NCBI RefSeq assembly: GCF_025934275.1
Contig: NZ_JAICYI010000022.1
Coordinates: 1-48,114 of the forward strand
Length of the DNA stretch: 48,114 nucleotides
Direction: 5' to 3'
Origin: Phenylobacterium sp.
GTDB lineage: Bacteria; Pseudomonadota; Alphaproteobacteria; Caulobacterales; Caulobacteraceae
A program made the position numbers and the translations under genes. This document shows positions 18,076 through 29,194 of the stretch, piece by piece. The notes under the pieces are model-generated. The model was not told the DNA's origin. It saw nothing but the letters and a program-made list of their open reading frames with translations, and did no database searches. The first letter of the stretch is position 1. Every line of letters starts with the position of its first letter.

Positions 18076-20682
18076 TCATCCGCGCCGCCACCAGCCTCTG
18101 CGGGGACTCGCGGGCGGCGTGGAGATCTCCGCCGGATCCTGCGCGGCGGCCGGGGCCGGCGGCTCGGCCCCGGCCGGTTCGGCCGCAGCTGTCGCCAGCT
18201 CCGGCAACGGCTCGGCGACGCGCTCCGGCTCGGGGGCTTTCGCCTTGGCCGGGGGCCGCCTGCGGCTTGGCTTCTTGGCCGGCGCCGGCTCCTCCTCGAC
18301 CTCCGGCGCGGCGTCCACGGGGGCGGACGCTTCAGCGGCCGGCGGTTCAGGCGCCGACTGCGGCTCTGCGCCGCGGACCCGCCCGCGGCCGCGGCGGCTG
18401 CGCTTGGGCTTGTCGTCCTCGGCCGGCAGCTCGACCCAGATGTCCACGTCGGAGGGCGCAGCCTGGGCGACAGCGGGCGCGAGGCCTGCGGATTCCGCCG
18501 CGGCCGCCGACCTGGACGGCGGGCCCTGCTCGTTCGCCGCTTGCGGGGCGGAGCTCGTCTTCAGGTCCTCGGCCGGATCGAACCAGACGAACGGATCGTC
18601 GCCATAGGGCACCCAGGGCCGGGTCCAGGCGAAGGCTTCGGGCGGCCGGCTGTCGTCGCGCATCCGCCGACCGCCGCGCCGGCCGCGCCGGCGGCGACGG
18701 CCGTGGCCGCCGTCCTCGTCCTCCCGCTGCGCTTCGGTGGGACGCGGGGGCGCTTCGCGGCTCTCGCCTGCCTCGTGCGTTGCATGGCCCTCACGGAAGT
18801 CGTCGCCGCGACGACCGCGGCGGCGGCGGCGGCGGCGTCCGCGTCCCTCGCCCTCGTCGTAGCGCGCCTCCTCCTCGCGGCGGGCGCGCGGCTGGGTTTC
18901 GACGGCTTCCGCTTCCTCTTCGTCTTCCTCTTCCTCGTCCTCCTCGTCCTCGAAGTCCGCCTCCGCCGGCTCGAGCTCGGGGGCCGGATGGTAGGACTCG
19001 GCAGGCGGCAGGGCGGAGGCTGCATGCTCGGCGCGGGTCTCCATCGAGGTCCGCTCGATCTGGTGATCCGCGTGCGCCATTGCGTCGTCGACCACCACCG
19101 TCACGAACAGGCCGAGCTGCTGGTGCAGCCGCGCCAGGTGCGCGCGCTTCTCGTTGAGGATGTAGAGCGCCACGGCTCGTGGGGCGGTGAGAGTCGCCTC
19201 GCCGCCGCCCTTCAGCGCCTCGATCTCCAGCGCCCGCAAGGTGGCGAGGGCGCTCGATTCGACCGAGCGCACCCGGCCGGTCCCGCCGCAGTGCTCGCAG
19301 ACGTGAGTGGTGCCCTCCAGCACGCCGGTGCGGCGGCGCTGGCGGGAGATCTCCATCAGGCCGAACGGGCTGATCTTGCCCATCTGGACGCGCGCGCGGT
19401 CGTCCTTCAGGCAGTCCTTCAGCTTCTTCTCGACGGCGCGGTTGTTCTTCGACTCATCCATGTCGATGAAGTCGATGACGATCAGGCCCGCGAGGTCGCG
19501 CAGGCGAAGCTGCCGCGCGGCTTCCTCCGCCGCCTCCAGGTTGGTCTTCAGCGCGGTGGCCTCAATGTTCCGCTCCCGCGTCGAGCGGCCGGAGTTCACG
19601 TCGACGGCGACCAGGGCCTCGGTCTGGTTGATCACCAGGTAGCCGCCGGACCGCAGCGGGACCACCGGCGAGTAGATCTGGCTGAGGTGGTCCTCGACCT
19701 TGTACTTGACGTAGAGCGGCGTCGGCTCCCGATACGGCAGCACCTTCTTCGCCTGCGAGGGCATCAGCATGCGCATGAAGTCGCGCGCGTCCCGGAAGCC
19801 CGCTTCGCCTTCGACCTGAACCGCCTCGATGTCCTTGTCGTAGAGGTCGCGGATCGCCCGCTTCACGAGGTCCTCTTCCTCGTATATCAGCGCCGGCGCG
19901 ATCGAATGCAGCGTCGTCTCGCGGATGTTCTCCCAAAGCCTGAGCAGGTATTCGTAATCGCGCTTGATCTCCGCCTTGGTGCGCTTGGCGCCGGCGGTGC
20001 GCACGATCAGTCCCATGCCGTGCGGCACGTCGAGGCTCTGGACGATCCCCTTCAGGCGCTTGCGGTCGGCGATCGCGGTGATCTTGCGACTGATGCCGCC
20101 GCCGCGGGCCGTGTTCGGCATCAGGACGCCGTAGCGGCCGGCGAGCGACAGATAGGTGGTCAGCGCCGCGCCCTTGTTGCCGCGTTCCTCCTTGACGACC
20201 TGCACCAGCATGATCTGCCGGCGGCGGACCACTTCCTGGATCTTGTACTTGCGCATCAGCCGGCGGCGGCGGCGCGCAAGCTCCTCCTCCATGACGTCGT
20301 CTTCGTCATCGGCGGCCTGGGCGGCGTCCTCGTCGTCGTCGTCGGCGCCGTTCGCGGCCCGGCCCTTCGGCTCGTGCCGGTCCTCCTCGTCCTCGGCCTC
20401 GGCTTCCTCGCGCAGCAGGGCTTCGCGGTCGGCGAGCGGGATCTGGTAGTAGTCGGGATGGATTTCGTTGAAGGCCAGGAAGCCGTGGCGGTTGCCGCCG
20501 TACTCGACGAAGGCCGCCTGCAGCGACGGCTCCACGCGGGTCACCTTTGCGAGGTAGATGTTTCCTCGAAGCTGCTTCTTGTTCTGGCTCTCGAAATCGA
20601 ATTCTTCAACCCGGGTCCCGTCGAGCACCACCACGCGCGTCTCTTCGGCGTGGGCGGCGTCGATCAACATGGTCTTGGTCAT
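18076..20682 (-). CDS. rne: Ribonuclease E (RNase E/G family)
   Basis: An 868-residue endoribonuclease, scaffold of the RNA degradosome. The N-terminal catalytic half contains an S1 domain (MLIDAAHAEETRVVVLDGTRVEEF, then YLAKVTRVEPSLQAAFVEYG) interrupted by a long acidic insertion (about 85-135, rich in Glu and Asp), typical of alphaproteobacteria. The catalytic DVNSGR and VIDFIDMD segments carry the Mg-binding aspartates. CEHCGGTGRV is the Zn-link. The C-terminal half is disordered, with Glu-rich and Arg-rich stretches (RRRRRRGRRG) for RNA and partner binding, ending RRGWWRRG. Start at 20682 has GGAG upstream. Confidence 0.96.
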   Translation of the reverse strand: MTKTMLIDAAHAEETRVVVLDGTRVEEFDFESQNKKQLRGNIYLAKVTRVEPSLQAAFVEYGGNRHGFLAFNEIHPDYYQIPLADREALLREEAEAEDEEDRHEPKGRAANGADDDDEDAAQAADDEDDVMEEELARRRRRLMRKYKIQEVVRRRQIMLVQVVKEERGNKGAALTTYLSLAGRYGVLMPNTARGGGISRKITAIADRKRLKGIVQSLDVPHGMGLIVRTAGAKRTKAEIKRDYEYLLRLWENIRETTLHSIAPALIYEEEDLVKRAIRDLYDKDIEAVQVEGEAGFRDARDFMRMLMPSQAKKVLPYREPTPLYVKYKVEDHLSQIYSPVVPLRSGGYLVINQTEALVAVDVNSGRSTRERNIEATALKTNLEAAEEAARQLRLRDLAGLIVIDFIDMDESKNNRAVEKKLKDCLKDDRARVQMGKISPFGLMEISRQRRRTGVLEGTTHVCEHCGGTGRVRSVESSALATLRALEIEALKGGGEATLTAPRAVALYILNEKRAHLARLHQQLGLFVTVVVDDAMAHADHQIERTSMETRAEHAASALPPAESYHPAPELEPAEADFEDEEDEEEEDEEEAEAVETQPRARREEEARYDEGEGRGRRRRRRRGRRGDDFREGHATHEAGESREAPPRPTEAQREDEDGGHGRRRRRGRRGGRRMRDDSRPPEAFAWTRPWVPYGDDPFVWFDPAEDLKTSSAPQAANEQGPPSRSAAAAESAGLAPAVAQAAPSDVDIWVELPAEDDKPKRSRRGRGRVRGAEPQSAPEPPAAEASAPVDAAPEVEEEPAPAKKPSRRRPPAKAKAPEPERVAEPLPELATAAAEPAGAEPPAPAAAQDPAEISTPPASPRRGWWRRG

Positions 20683-21083
20683 AAAACGTATCTCCGCGGC
20701 GCGCGGTGGCCCTTCGGCCCGAGCGCAGCCAGCTAATGAAATGGGCGCGCGCGAAGCCTTGGGCGCCGGATAGGGCGTCTTGTGCGGCCTGGGGCCGAAA
20801 AGGGGCGTGAGCAGCGCTGCCCATCAGGTGTTTCCTACGCGCCTGGAAAGGCGCGGATCGGATGATGCGCCGCCGCCGAGGTCTCGGTCGGATCGGGCGC
20901 GGCTTGAGGTTCGCGCATCCGAGCCCTGCGACGCAGAACCGGCGACGACGCGCGGTCGGACATTGCTACAGGCCGCCGCAAAAGGAAAGCCGTGCGGCTC
21001 CAAGTAGCGGCGGAAAGACCCGGTTAACCATTTGTCTACCCGCCTAGCGCGTATATGCGTTCTCATCTGAAGACTGTGAAGAC
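20683..21083. promoter_or_regulatory. Divergent regulatory region between rne and the amidase gene
   Basis: About 400 bases with no protein-like frame. It must carry the promoters and leaders for both genes. rne leaders are often long and self-regulated by RNase E cleavage, which would fit the size. On the amidase side, the stretch 21022-21057 contains TTAACCAT, TTGTCT and TATATG. I see no tRNA or recognised small RNA. Confidence 0.5.
21024..21031 (+). promoter_or_regulatory. Candidate CtrA half-site in front of the amidase gene
   Basis: TTAACCAT at 21024-21031 equals the CtrA half-site motif used in Caulobacter-type cell-cycle promoters, and the full TTAA-N7-TTAA form is almost met (TTAA, seven bases, TCTA). 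It lies directly upstream of TTGTCT (21032-21037) and TATATG (21052-21057), a possible promoter of the cell-wall genes. A single half-site can occur by chance. Confidence 0.35.
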
Positions 21084-22313
21084 TTGGCAGGGCAGGGGCT
21101 GGTGCTGAGGCGGGCGGCGAAGACGTTGGCGAACATGCGCGGCGGCGCATTAGTGGCGTGCGCGGCCGCCGCCGCGGGTCTCGTCGCAGTCGCCGCCTCG
21201 CAGGCCGCGATCGCCTCGGCGGACATCCTCAAGGTCAGGCTCGGCGGCGACGTCGCCCAGACCCGCATCGTCATCGACCTCGACCATTCGGCGAGCGGCA
21301 AGCTGCTCGACGACGGGGTCGACGGCCGCGTGCTCCTGTTGCTCGGCGGCGTCTCGGCGGCCGGGGGCCAGCAGGGCGGGGCGCAAGGCCTGGTCAAGCG
21401 CTGGGCCATCGACCAGGACGGCGGGGCGGCGCGCCTGCAGATGGAGCTTGCAGGCGCGGCCAAGGTGAAGCGCCGGTTCCTCCTGCCGCCGGCCGACGGG
21501 ATCGACCATTACCGCTACGTGATCGACGTGGCGGCGCTGCCGCCCTCCGCGGAGGCGAAGGCCGCCCGGGCGAACGGGCCCGCGAACCTTGCGCTGCGCA
21601 CCAGCTTCCTGCAGCCGGGGCAGCCGGTGCTGGCGCTGAAGAAGGTGGTGGTCATCGACGCCGGCCATGGCGGTCATGACCCGGGCGCGCGCGGGCTGCT
21701 CGGCTTCGAGAAGGACGTCAACCTCTCCGCCGCCGAGGCCCTTAAGGCGCGGCTCGAGCAGTCCGGCCGCTACAAGGTGGTGATGACCCGCGACGCCGAC
21801 GTCTACATCCCGCTCGCGGACCGGGTGCGCATCGCCCAGCAGGCCGGCGCCGACCTGTTCATCTCGCTGCACTCCGATTCCGGCCCCAACTCGCAGGTGC
21901 ACGGAGCGAGCGTCTACACCCTCTCCGACAAGGCCTCGATGCGGGCGGCCCGCTTCGTCAAGCAGGACGACTGGTTCATGCAGGCCAGCATGACCGGCGA
22001 TCGCGGGGTCAGCGACATCCTGCTCGACCTCACCCAGCGCGCCACCAAGAACCGCTCGGCCGCCTTCGCGGAAACCCTGGTCGGCCACATCGAAGGCCGC
22101 ACGGGGCTGCTCCGCCGCACGCACCGGGACGCCGGCTTCATGGTGCTGCTGGCGCCTGAGGTGCCCGCGGTGCTGCTCGAGATGGGCTTCGTCTCCAATC
22201 CTGAGGACGAGGCGATGCTGCGCGACCCCGCCCGTCGCGACCAGCTGATGGACTCTGTGGCCGACGCCATCGACGACTATTTCGCCGAGAACACGCGGCT
22301 TGCGGCGCGCTGA
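21084..22313 (+). CDS. amiC: N-acetylmuramoyl-L-alanine amidase (AmiC type)
   Basis: Zinc amidase that cuts septal peptidoglycan stem peptides. An N-terminal AMIN domain (about 48-150, ILKVRLGGDVAQTRIVIDLD) is followed by the amidase_3 domain (about 180-400) with VVIDAGHGGHDPGARG, the SLHSD zinc ligand and LLEMGFVSNPEDE, which holds the catalytic Glu. The signal peptide is clear. Two starts are possible: TTG 21084, which has GAAG upstream, or ATG 21135 giving MRGGALVACAAAAAG; the mature protein is the same. It is followed 57 bases later by PBP1A, and an M23/LytM-type gene in the same cluster could encode its activator. Confidence 0.92.
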   Translation: MAGQGLVLRRAAKTLANMRGGALVACAAAAAGLVAVAASQAAIASADILKVRLGGDVAQTRIVIDLDHSASGKLLDDGVDGRVLLLLGGVSAAGGQQGGAQGLVKRWAIDQDGGAARLQMELAGAAKVKRRFLLPPADGIDHYRYVIDVAALPPSAEAKAARANGPANLALRTSFLQPGQPVLALKKVVVIDAGHGGHDPGARGLLGFEKDVNLSAAEALKARLEQSGRYKVVMTRDADVYIPLADRVRIAQQAGADLFISLHSDSGPNSQVHGASVYTLSDKASMRAARFVKQDDWFMQASMTGDRGVSDILLDLTQRATKNRSAAFAETLVGHIEGRTGLLRRTHRDAGFMVLLAPEVPAVLLEMGFVSNPEDEAMLRDPARRDQLMDSVADAIDDYFAENTRLAAR

Positions 22314-22370
22314 CGCCCTGCGCTGCGCGCCCGTTGGCGCCCGGCGCGACGCAGGCTAGACCCGACGCCG

Positions 22371-24791
<2,421 letters not shown>

Positions 24792-24840
24792 CATGGCGGA
24801 GAGGCTATCTCGCCCGCCCACGCGTGAAACGGAGCGTTCC

Positions 24841-25966
24841 ATGAGAGCGGATGTCGAGGCCGCCAAGGCCGACATCGAGCAGGCGATCGACCTGCTCAGG
24901 AGGCGACTTTGACTGGGAGCCCGCGCTCCGCCGGCTGGACGAGCTGAACGCCCGGGTCGAGGACCCGAGCCTGTGGAACGACGCCAGCCTGGCGCAGTCG
25001 ATCATGCGCGAGCGCAACCGCCTGGCGGCCCAGGTGGAGGCGGTGAACAGCCTCGAACGCGACCTCGCCGACGCGGTGGGCTACGCCGAGCTGGCCGACG
25101 AGGAAGCCGACGAGGTCTCGCTCGATGAGGCGCGGGCCCAGCTCAAGAGCCTCAAGGAGCGCGCCGCTCGGGCCGAGCTCGAGGCGCTGCTCTCCGGCGA
25201 GGCCGACGCCAACGACGCCTACGTGGAGATCAATTCCGGCGCCGGCGGCACGGAGTCCAACGATTGGGCGCTGATGCTGCTTCGCATGTACACCCGCTGG
25301 GCCCAGGCGCACGGGATGAGCGTCGACGTCATCGAGGAGACCGGCGGAGAAACCGCCGGCGTCAAGTCGGCGACGGTGCAGGTGAAGGGCGAGAACGCCT
25401 ACGGCTGGCTGAAGACCGAGGCCGGCGTCCACCGTCTGGTGCGCATCTCACCGTTCGATTCCAACCAGCGCCGCCACACCTCCTTCGCCTCCGTCTGGGT
25501 CTATCCGGTGGTCGACGACACCATCGAGATCGAGATCAACCCGGCGGACGTGCGCACGGACACCTACCGCGCCTCGGGCGCCGGCGGGCAGCACATCAAC
25601 AAGACCGACAGCGCCGTGCGCCTGACGCACCTCCCGACCGGAATCGCGGTCGCGTGCCAGTCGGAGCGCTCCCAGCACCAGAACCGCGATCGCGCCTGGA
25701 AGATGCTGAAGGCTCGGCTCTACGAGTTGGAGCTGGAGAAGCGCGAGGCGGCGCAGGCCGCCATCGAGGAGCAGAAAACCGACATCGGTTGGGGACACCA
25801 GATCCGCTCCTACGTGCTGCAGCCCTACCAGATGGTCAAGGACTTGAGGACGGACGTCGAAACCTCGGACACACAAGGGGTTTTGGATGGCGACCTCGAC
25901 CGCTTCATGGGCGCCGCCCTGGCCCAGCGCGTCGGGGCGACCCGCGGCTCGACGGTGGAGGCTTAG
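24841..25966 (+). CDS. prfB: Peptide chain release factor 2, expressed by programmed +1 frameshift
   Basis: RF2 releases peptides at UGA and UAA. Codons 1-23 (from ATG 24841, [19 protein letters not shown]) end at an in-frame TGA at 24910-24912. Skipping the T at 24910 continues as [16 protein letters not shown] for 351 more residues, 374 in total, normal for RF2. AGGAGG three bases before CTT TGA C is the classic recoding stimulator, so RF2 level is self-controlled. The GGQ motif ([15 protein letters not shown]) and the SPF stop-codon motif ([14 protein letters not shown]) are present. The gene ends 8 bases from the convergent M23 gene. Confidence 0.97.
24898..24913 (+). promoter_or_regulatory. 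prfB programmed frameshift site
   Basis: AGGAGG (24898-24903), a three-base spacer and the slippery CTT TGA C (24907-24913) reproduce the conserved RF2 autoregulation signal. When RF2 is scarce the ribosome pauses on UGA and slips +1, making full-length RF2. Confidence 0.95.
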
Positions 25967-25974
25967 GTCGGCGC

Positions 25975-27099
25975 CTAACCCGCGGCGTTCACATAGGCGC
26001 CGGCCTTCAGGAACCGTTCCGGGTTCACCGGCCGGCCGTTCAGCCACACCTCGTAGTGCAGGTGGGGCCCGGTGGAGCGGCCGGTCGAGCCCATGCCGCC
26101 CAGCCGCTCGCCGGGGGCGACCGGCTCGCCTGCATGCACCGCAATGGTCTGCAGGTGGGCGTAGCGGGTCTTCAGGCCGCCGCCGTGGTCAACCTCCACC
26201 ACCTTGCCGTAGCCGGAGCGCGGGCCGATGTAGGCCACCACGCCCGGCCCGGTCGCGTACACCGGAGTCATCCGCCCGCCTGGAAAATCGAGGCCGGTAT
26301 GAAACGCCGGCCGGTGGGTGAAGGGATCGATCCGCACGCCGAACCCGGAGGAGCGCGCCGGTTCGGCCGTCGGCGGCGCAAGCGGCAGCGCCTGCGCCGC
26401 CTGGGCGAGCTCGCGGGCGTCCCACAGGTCGTGCTCCGCATGCTGGACGCGCCCGGCGAAGTCGGCGTCGACGCCGAGCAGGGCGGCCAGGGCGCCGGGA
26501 TCCTTCGGCTCGACGAGCGGTCCCCCGAGGCCGCCCGCCTTGGGCAGGTATGCGTCGGGCGCGACGCCGGTCAGGTGAAAGGCGAGCCGCAGCCGGTCCG
26601 CCCGGCTCCGGGCGTAGGAATCGGCCGCGTCCAGCAGCTGCTGCTGGCCGAGCTCGAGCTTCTGCATTCGCTCGGCGGGGCTGACGTCCTGGCCCGCCAG
26701 GCCCTGGCCGATGATCGGTATGAGCGTCTGGGCCGCCCCGGGCGCGTCGTTCAATCCGGTGAGCAGCATCGCGAGCGCGGCGTGCCGCTTCTCGAGACTG
26801 GCGGCGAGCTGGTTGGAGGTCGCGCCCTCCGCGTTCAGTTCAGCGACGGAAGAGCGGAGCCGGGCCTGGGTGCGGGCGACCTCCCGGTCGGCGAAGCTGC
26901 CCGACAGGGCATGGAGCAGCAGGGCGGCGCTCGCCACCCCCGTCCACAGCGCCGTCGCGGCGATGCCCGAAGCGGCCAGCATCTGCCTTCGCGGGCTCAG
27001 CACATAGGCCCGCATCCGGCCGCCTGAGCGCACGTAGAGGTGGCGTTCCGGAAACAGCGCCTCGAGCGTGCGGCGAAGTCGCGCCAGCCGTTCTCTCAT
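25975..27099 (-). CDS. M23 family metallopeptidase / LytM-domain protein, membrane anchored
   Basis: A 374-residue protein. A basic N-terminus and one TM helix (about 41-63, ASGIAATALWTGVASAALLL) anchor it in the inner membrane. A periplasmic helical region follows (about 75-230), then the M23 domain: HTGLDFPGG, YAHLQTI and PHLHYEVWLNGRPVNP, which keep the His/Asp/HxH zinc ligands, so it may be an active endopeptidase. It is convergent to prfB. LytM proteins also act as amidase activators, and an amidase gene lies nearby; that partnership is inferred from position only. Confidence 0.9.
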   Translation of the reverse strand: MRERLARLRRTLEALFPERHLYVRSGGRMRAYVLSPRRQMLAASGIAATALWTGVASAALLLHALSGSFADREVARTQARLRSSVAELNAEGATSNQLAASLEKRHAALAMLLTGLNDAPGAAQTLIPIIGQGLAGQDVSPAERMQKLELGQQQLLDAADSYARSRADRLRLAFHLTGVAPDAYLPKAGGLGGPLVEPKDPGALAALLGVDADFAGRVQHAEHDLWDARELAQAAQALPLAPPTAEPARSSGFGVRIDPFTHRPAFHTGLDFPGGRMTPVYATGPGVVAYIGPRSGYGKVVEVDHGGGLKTRYAHLQTIAVHAGEPVAPGERLGGMGSTGRSTGPHLHYEVWLNGRPVNPERFLKAGAYVNAAG

Positions 27100-27216
27100 G
27101 CCGCCGATGGCCCCCGGCCCCGATGGCGGCGATAGAAACGGACTTCCGGCGAGCGCGCAAGTTTAGTTAACGCCGCAGCCGAATCTATAATGTTGCGGTG
27201 AGTCGAAACCCTTCGG

Positions 27217-27675
27217 CTAGCGCGCTTTCACCGCCTCAAGCACCTGCTCGGCGTGGCCGGGGACCCTCACCTTGCGCCAGAGCCGCCTCACCACGCCGTC
27301 TTCGATCAGGAAGGTCGAGCGGTCGATGCCCATGTACTTGCGGCCGTAGAGGCTCTTCTCCGCCCAAGAGCCGTACCGCTCGACGGTCTCGCCCGTGGGA
27401 TCTGATGCGAGCTTCACCTGCAGCCCGTACTTGTCGGCGAACTTCCTGTGGGCGGCCACGCTGTCCTTCGAGACTCCGACCACCGTCGCGCCCGCCCCGG
27501 AGAATTCAGGCGCAAGCCCGCTGAACGCCTTGGCTTCGTTGGTGCAGCCGGTCGTGTCGTCCTTCGGATAGAAGTAGAGCACCAGAGTTCGGCCGGCGAA
27601 GTCGGCGAGCTTCACCGGCCCATCCGGCGTCTCCAGCGTGAAGTCCGGCGCCCTGGAACCTTCTGTCACCGCCAT
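27217..27675 (-). CDS. bcp: Peroxiredoxin, BCP/PrxQ type, single cysteine
   Basis: A 152-residue thiol peroxidase. The peroxidatic cysteine lies in FYPKDDTTGCTNEAKAF, in the family's GCT motif. Residue +5, often the resolving cysteine in BCP, is a lysine here, and the protein has no other cysteine, so it must use an external thiol (1-Cys mechanism). Start ATG 27675 (MAVTEGSRAPDFTLE) has GTGGTGAG upstream. It follows tyrS by 11 bases and is probably in its operon, so it would share the tyrS leader control. Confidence 0.94.
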   Translation of the reverse strand: MAVTEGSRAPDFTLETPDGPVKLADFAGRTLVLYFYPKDDTTGCTNEAKAFSGLAPEFSGAGATVVGVSKDSVAAHRKFADKYGLQVKLASDPTGETVERYGSWAEKSLYGRKYMGIDRSTFLIEDGVVRRLWRKVRVPGHAEQVLEAVKAR

Positions 27676-27686
27676 CTCACCACTCC

Positions 27687-29009
27687 TCACACCGGCCTCA
27701 CCAGCACGATCTTCTTCTTCCCCGCCGCGAGCTTGACGACCCCGTCCACCAGGTCGGCGCTCGTCACGGTGCGGTTGGCGTCGGGCTCGGGCTGGTCGTT
27801 GACCCGCAGCCCGCCGCCCTGGGCCAGGCGGCGCGCTTCGCCCCGCGAGGCCGTCAGGCCCGCCGCCTGCGCAAGCGCGGCCAGCATGACGCCGGCTTCG
27901 AGCTCGGCGGCGTTCACCTCCACGGTCGGCAGGTCGCTCGACAGCCGGCCCTGCTCGAAGGCCGCTTCGGCGGCCCTGGCCGCGGTCTCGGCGGCTTGCG
28001 CGCCATGCAGCAAGCGCGTGGCCGCGCCCGCCAGCACCTTCTTGGCCTCGTTGATCTCCGCGCCCGACAAGCTCTCCAGCCTGGCGATCTCTTCCAGCGG
28101 CAGATCGGTGAACAGGCGCAGGAAGCGGCCGACGTCCGCATCCTCGGTGTTTCGCCAGAACTGCCAGTAGTCGTACGCGCTGCGAAGCTCGGCGTTCAGC
28201 CAGATCGCCCCACCCACGGTCTTGCCCATCTTCTGGCCCGACGCCGTCGCGAGCAGCGGCGTGGTGAGCCCGAACGCCGGCTTCTGGTCGACCCGGCGGA
28301 TCAGCTCGACGCCGTTGACGATGTTCCCCCACTGGTCGGAGCCGCCCATCTGCAGGAGGCAGCCCAGCCGTCGCTCCAACTCCAGGAAGTCCACCGACTG
28401 CATCAGCATGTAGTTGAACTCGAGGAAGGTCATCGGCTGCTCGCGCTCGAGGCGCAGCTTGACGCTCTCGAAGCTCAGCATCCGATTGATGGTGAAGTGC
28501 ACGCCGAACTCGCGCAGGAACGCGACGTAGCCGAAGCGGTCCAGCCAGTCGGCGTTGTTCACCATCACCGCGTCGGTCGGGCCGTCGCCGAACGTCAGGA
28601 ACCGCTCGAACGTGCCCTTGATCGATGCGATGTTGGTCGCGATCTGCTCGTCGTCGAGCAGCGGCCGCTGCTGGTCCTTGTCGGTGGGATCGCCGACCTT
28701 GGTCGTGCCGCCGCCCATCAGCACGATCGGCTTGTGGCCGCTCTGCTGCAGGCGGCGCAGGGTCATGATCGAGAACAGGTGGCCCACATGCAGCGACGGC
28801 GCGGTGGCGTCGAAGCCGATGTAGGCGGTGACCGGCCCCGCTGCGGCGGCCGCGTCCAGCTCCGCCGGGTGGGTGATCTGGTGGATGTAGCCGCGCGCCT
28901 GCAGCGTCTTGAGCAATTCGGACTTGAACGGTTGCTCGGACATCGGGGGCGGCTCGGGACTTCGCTGGCCGGGCTCTAGCACGGCGGATGCGGACTTATC
29001 GAGAAGCAT
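27687..29009 (-). CDS. tyrS: Tyrosine--tRNA ligase
   Basis: Class I synthetase of 440 residues. HVGH (in [13 protein letters not shown]) is the HIGH motif, QKMGKT the KMSKS-type loop, and the C-terminal [17 protein letters not shown] is the S4-like RNA-binding domain. Two starts are possible. ATG 29009 has a perfect AAGGAG six bases upstream and adds 22 residues ([10 protein letters not shown]...); ATG 28943 ([11 protein letters not shown]) fits family alignment better but has a poor ribosome binding site. I prefer 29009 because of the AAGGAG. Upstream lies a leader ORF and hairpins, suggesting attenuation. bcp follows 11 bases after the stop. Confidence 0.95.
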   Translation of the reverse strand: MLLDKSASAVLEPGQRSPEPPPMSEQPFKSELLKTLQARGYIHQITHPAELDAAAAAGPVTAYIGFDATAPSLHVGHLFSIMTLRRLQQSGHKPIVLMGGGTTKVGDPTDKDQQRPLLDDEQIATNIASIKGTFERFLTFGDGPTDAVMVNNADWLDRFGYVAFLREFGVHFTINRMLSFESVKLRLEREQPMTFLEFNYMLMQSVDFLELERRLGCLLQMGGSDQWGNIVNGVELIRRVDQKPAFGLTTPLLATASGQKMGKTVGGAIWLNAELRSAYDYWQFWRNTEDADVGRFLRLFTDLPLEEIARLESLSGAEINEAKKVLAGAATRLLHGAQAAETAARAAEAAFEQGRLSSDLPTVEVNAAELEAGVMLAALAQAAGLTASRGEARRLAQGGGLRVNDQPEPDANRTVTSADLVDGVVKLAAGKKKIVLVRPV

Positions 29010-29015
29010 GGCGGT

Positions 29016-29115
29016 CTCCTTGGGTTGAGGAGGCCGGCGCGTCGGGTGATGCCTGAAGTCTGCGCCGGCCGAGTGGGCAGGCGCGTAGGATCGGGCGCCT
29101 GCGTCAGGGCAGGCG
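29016..29115 (-). promoter_or_regulatory. Candidate tyrosine-responsive attenuator of tyrS
   Basis: On the minus-strand transcript there are overlapping hairpins. A: arms 29109-29115 and 29096-29102 (7 bp). B: arms 29095-29102 and 29077-29084 (8 bp). C: arms 29080-29084 and 29062-29066 (5 bp). D: arms 29062-29070 and 29032-29040 (9 bp). E: arms 29028-29032 and 29016-29020 (CTCCT with AGGAG), closing over the tyrS ribosome binding site. A and B share an arm, as do B and C and then C and D, as in leader-peptide attenuators. Hairpin A begins five bases after the last Tyr codon. No clear U tract follows D, so control may be translational or Rho-linked. Confidence 0.55.
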
Positions 29116-29151
29116 GTAATAGCGGCCGAAGCGGGGACGCCGTCCGATCAT
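29104..29151 (-). CDS. Putative tyrS leader peptide with tandem Tyr codons
   Basis: A 15-codon [18 protein letters not shown] then TGA, begins at ATG 29151 at or next to the predicted transcription start, so it would be a leaderless ORF. Codons 11 and 12 are TAT TAC. Its last codons overlap the first arm of hairpin A. A ribosome stalled at the Tyr codons for lack of Tyr-tRNA would cover that arm and free hairpin B. No homology is claimed; the call rests on position and codon content. Confidence 0.55.
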   Translation of the reverse strand: MIGRRPRFGRYYRLP

Positions 29152-29158
29152 GGCGCGC

Positions 29159-29187
29159 TAGGTAGGCGGAGGCTTGCCCGCGGTCAA
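29159..29187 (-). promoter_or_regulatory. Promoter of the tyrS leader transcript
   Basis: TTGACC at 29182-29187 and TACCTA at 29159-29164 on the minus strand are 17 bases apart. The expected start of transcription is near 29152, directly at the leader ATG. The same bases hold an inverted repeat (GGCTTG...CAAGCC) past the stop of the upstream serine hydrolase gene. Confidence 0.5.
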
Positions 29188-29194
29188 GCCGCGC

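Noticed and set aside
18541..20736. A 731-codon open frame opposite rne
   Set aside because: Antisense shadow of a conserved gene; the Val/Leu/Arg-rich translation carries no domain.
27164..27191. Plus-strand TTAGTT-N17-TATAAT that could drive an antisense RNA to bcp
   Set aside because: The -35 is poor and the region more likely holds the promoter of the minus-strand M23 gene; no independent support.
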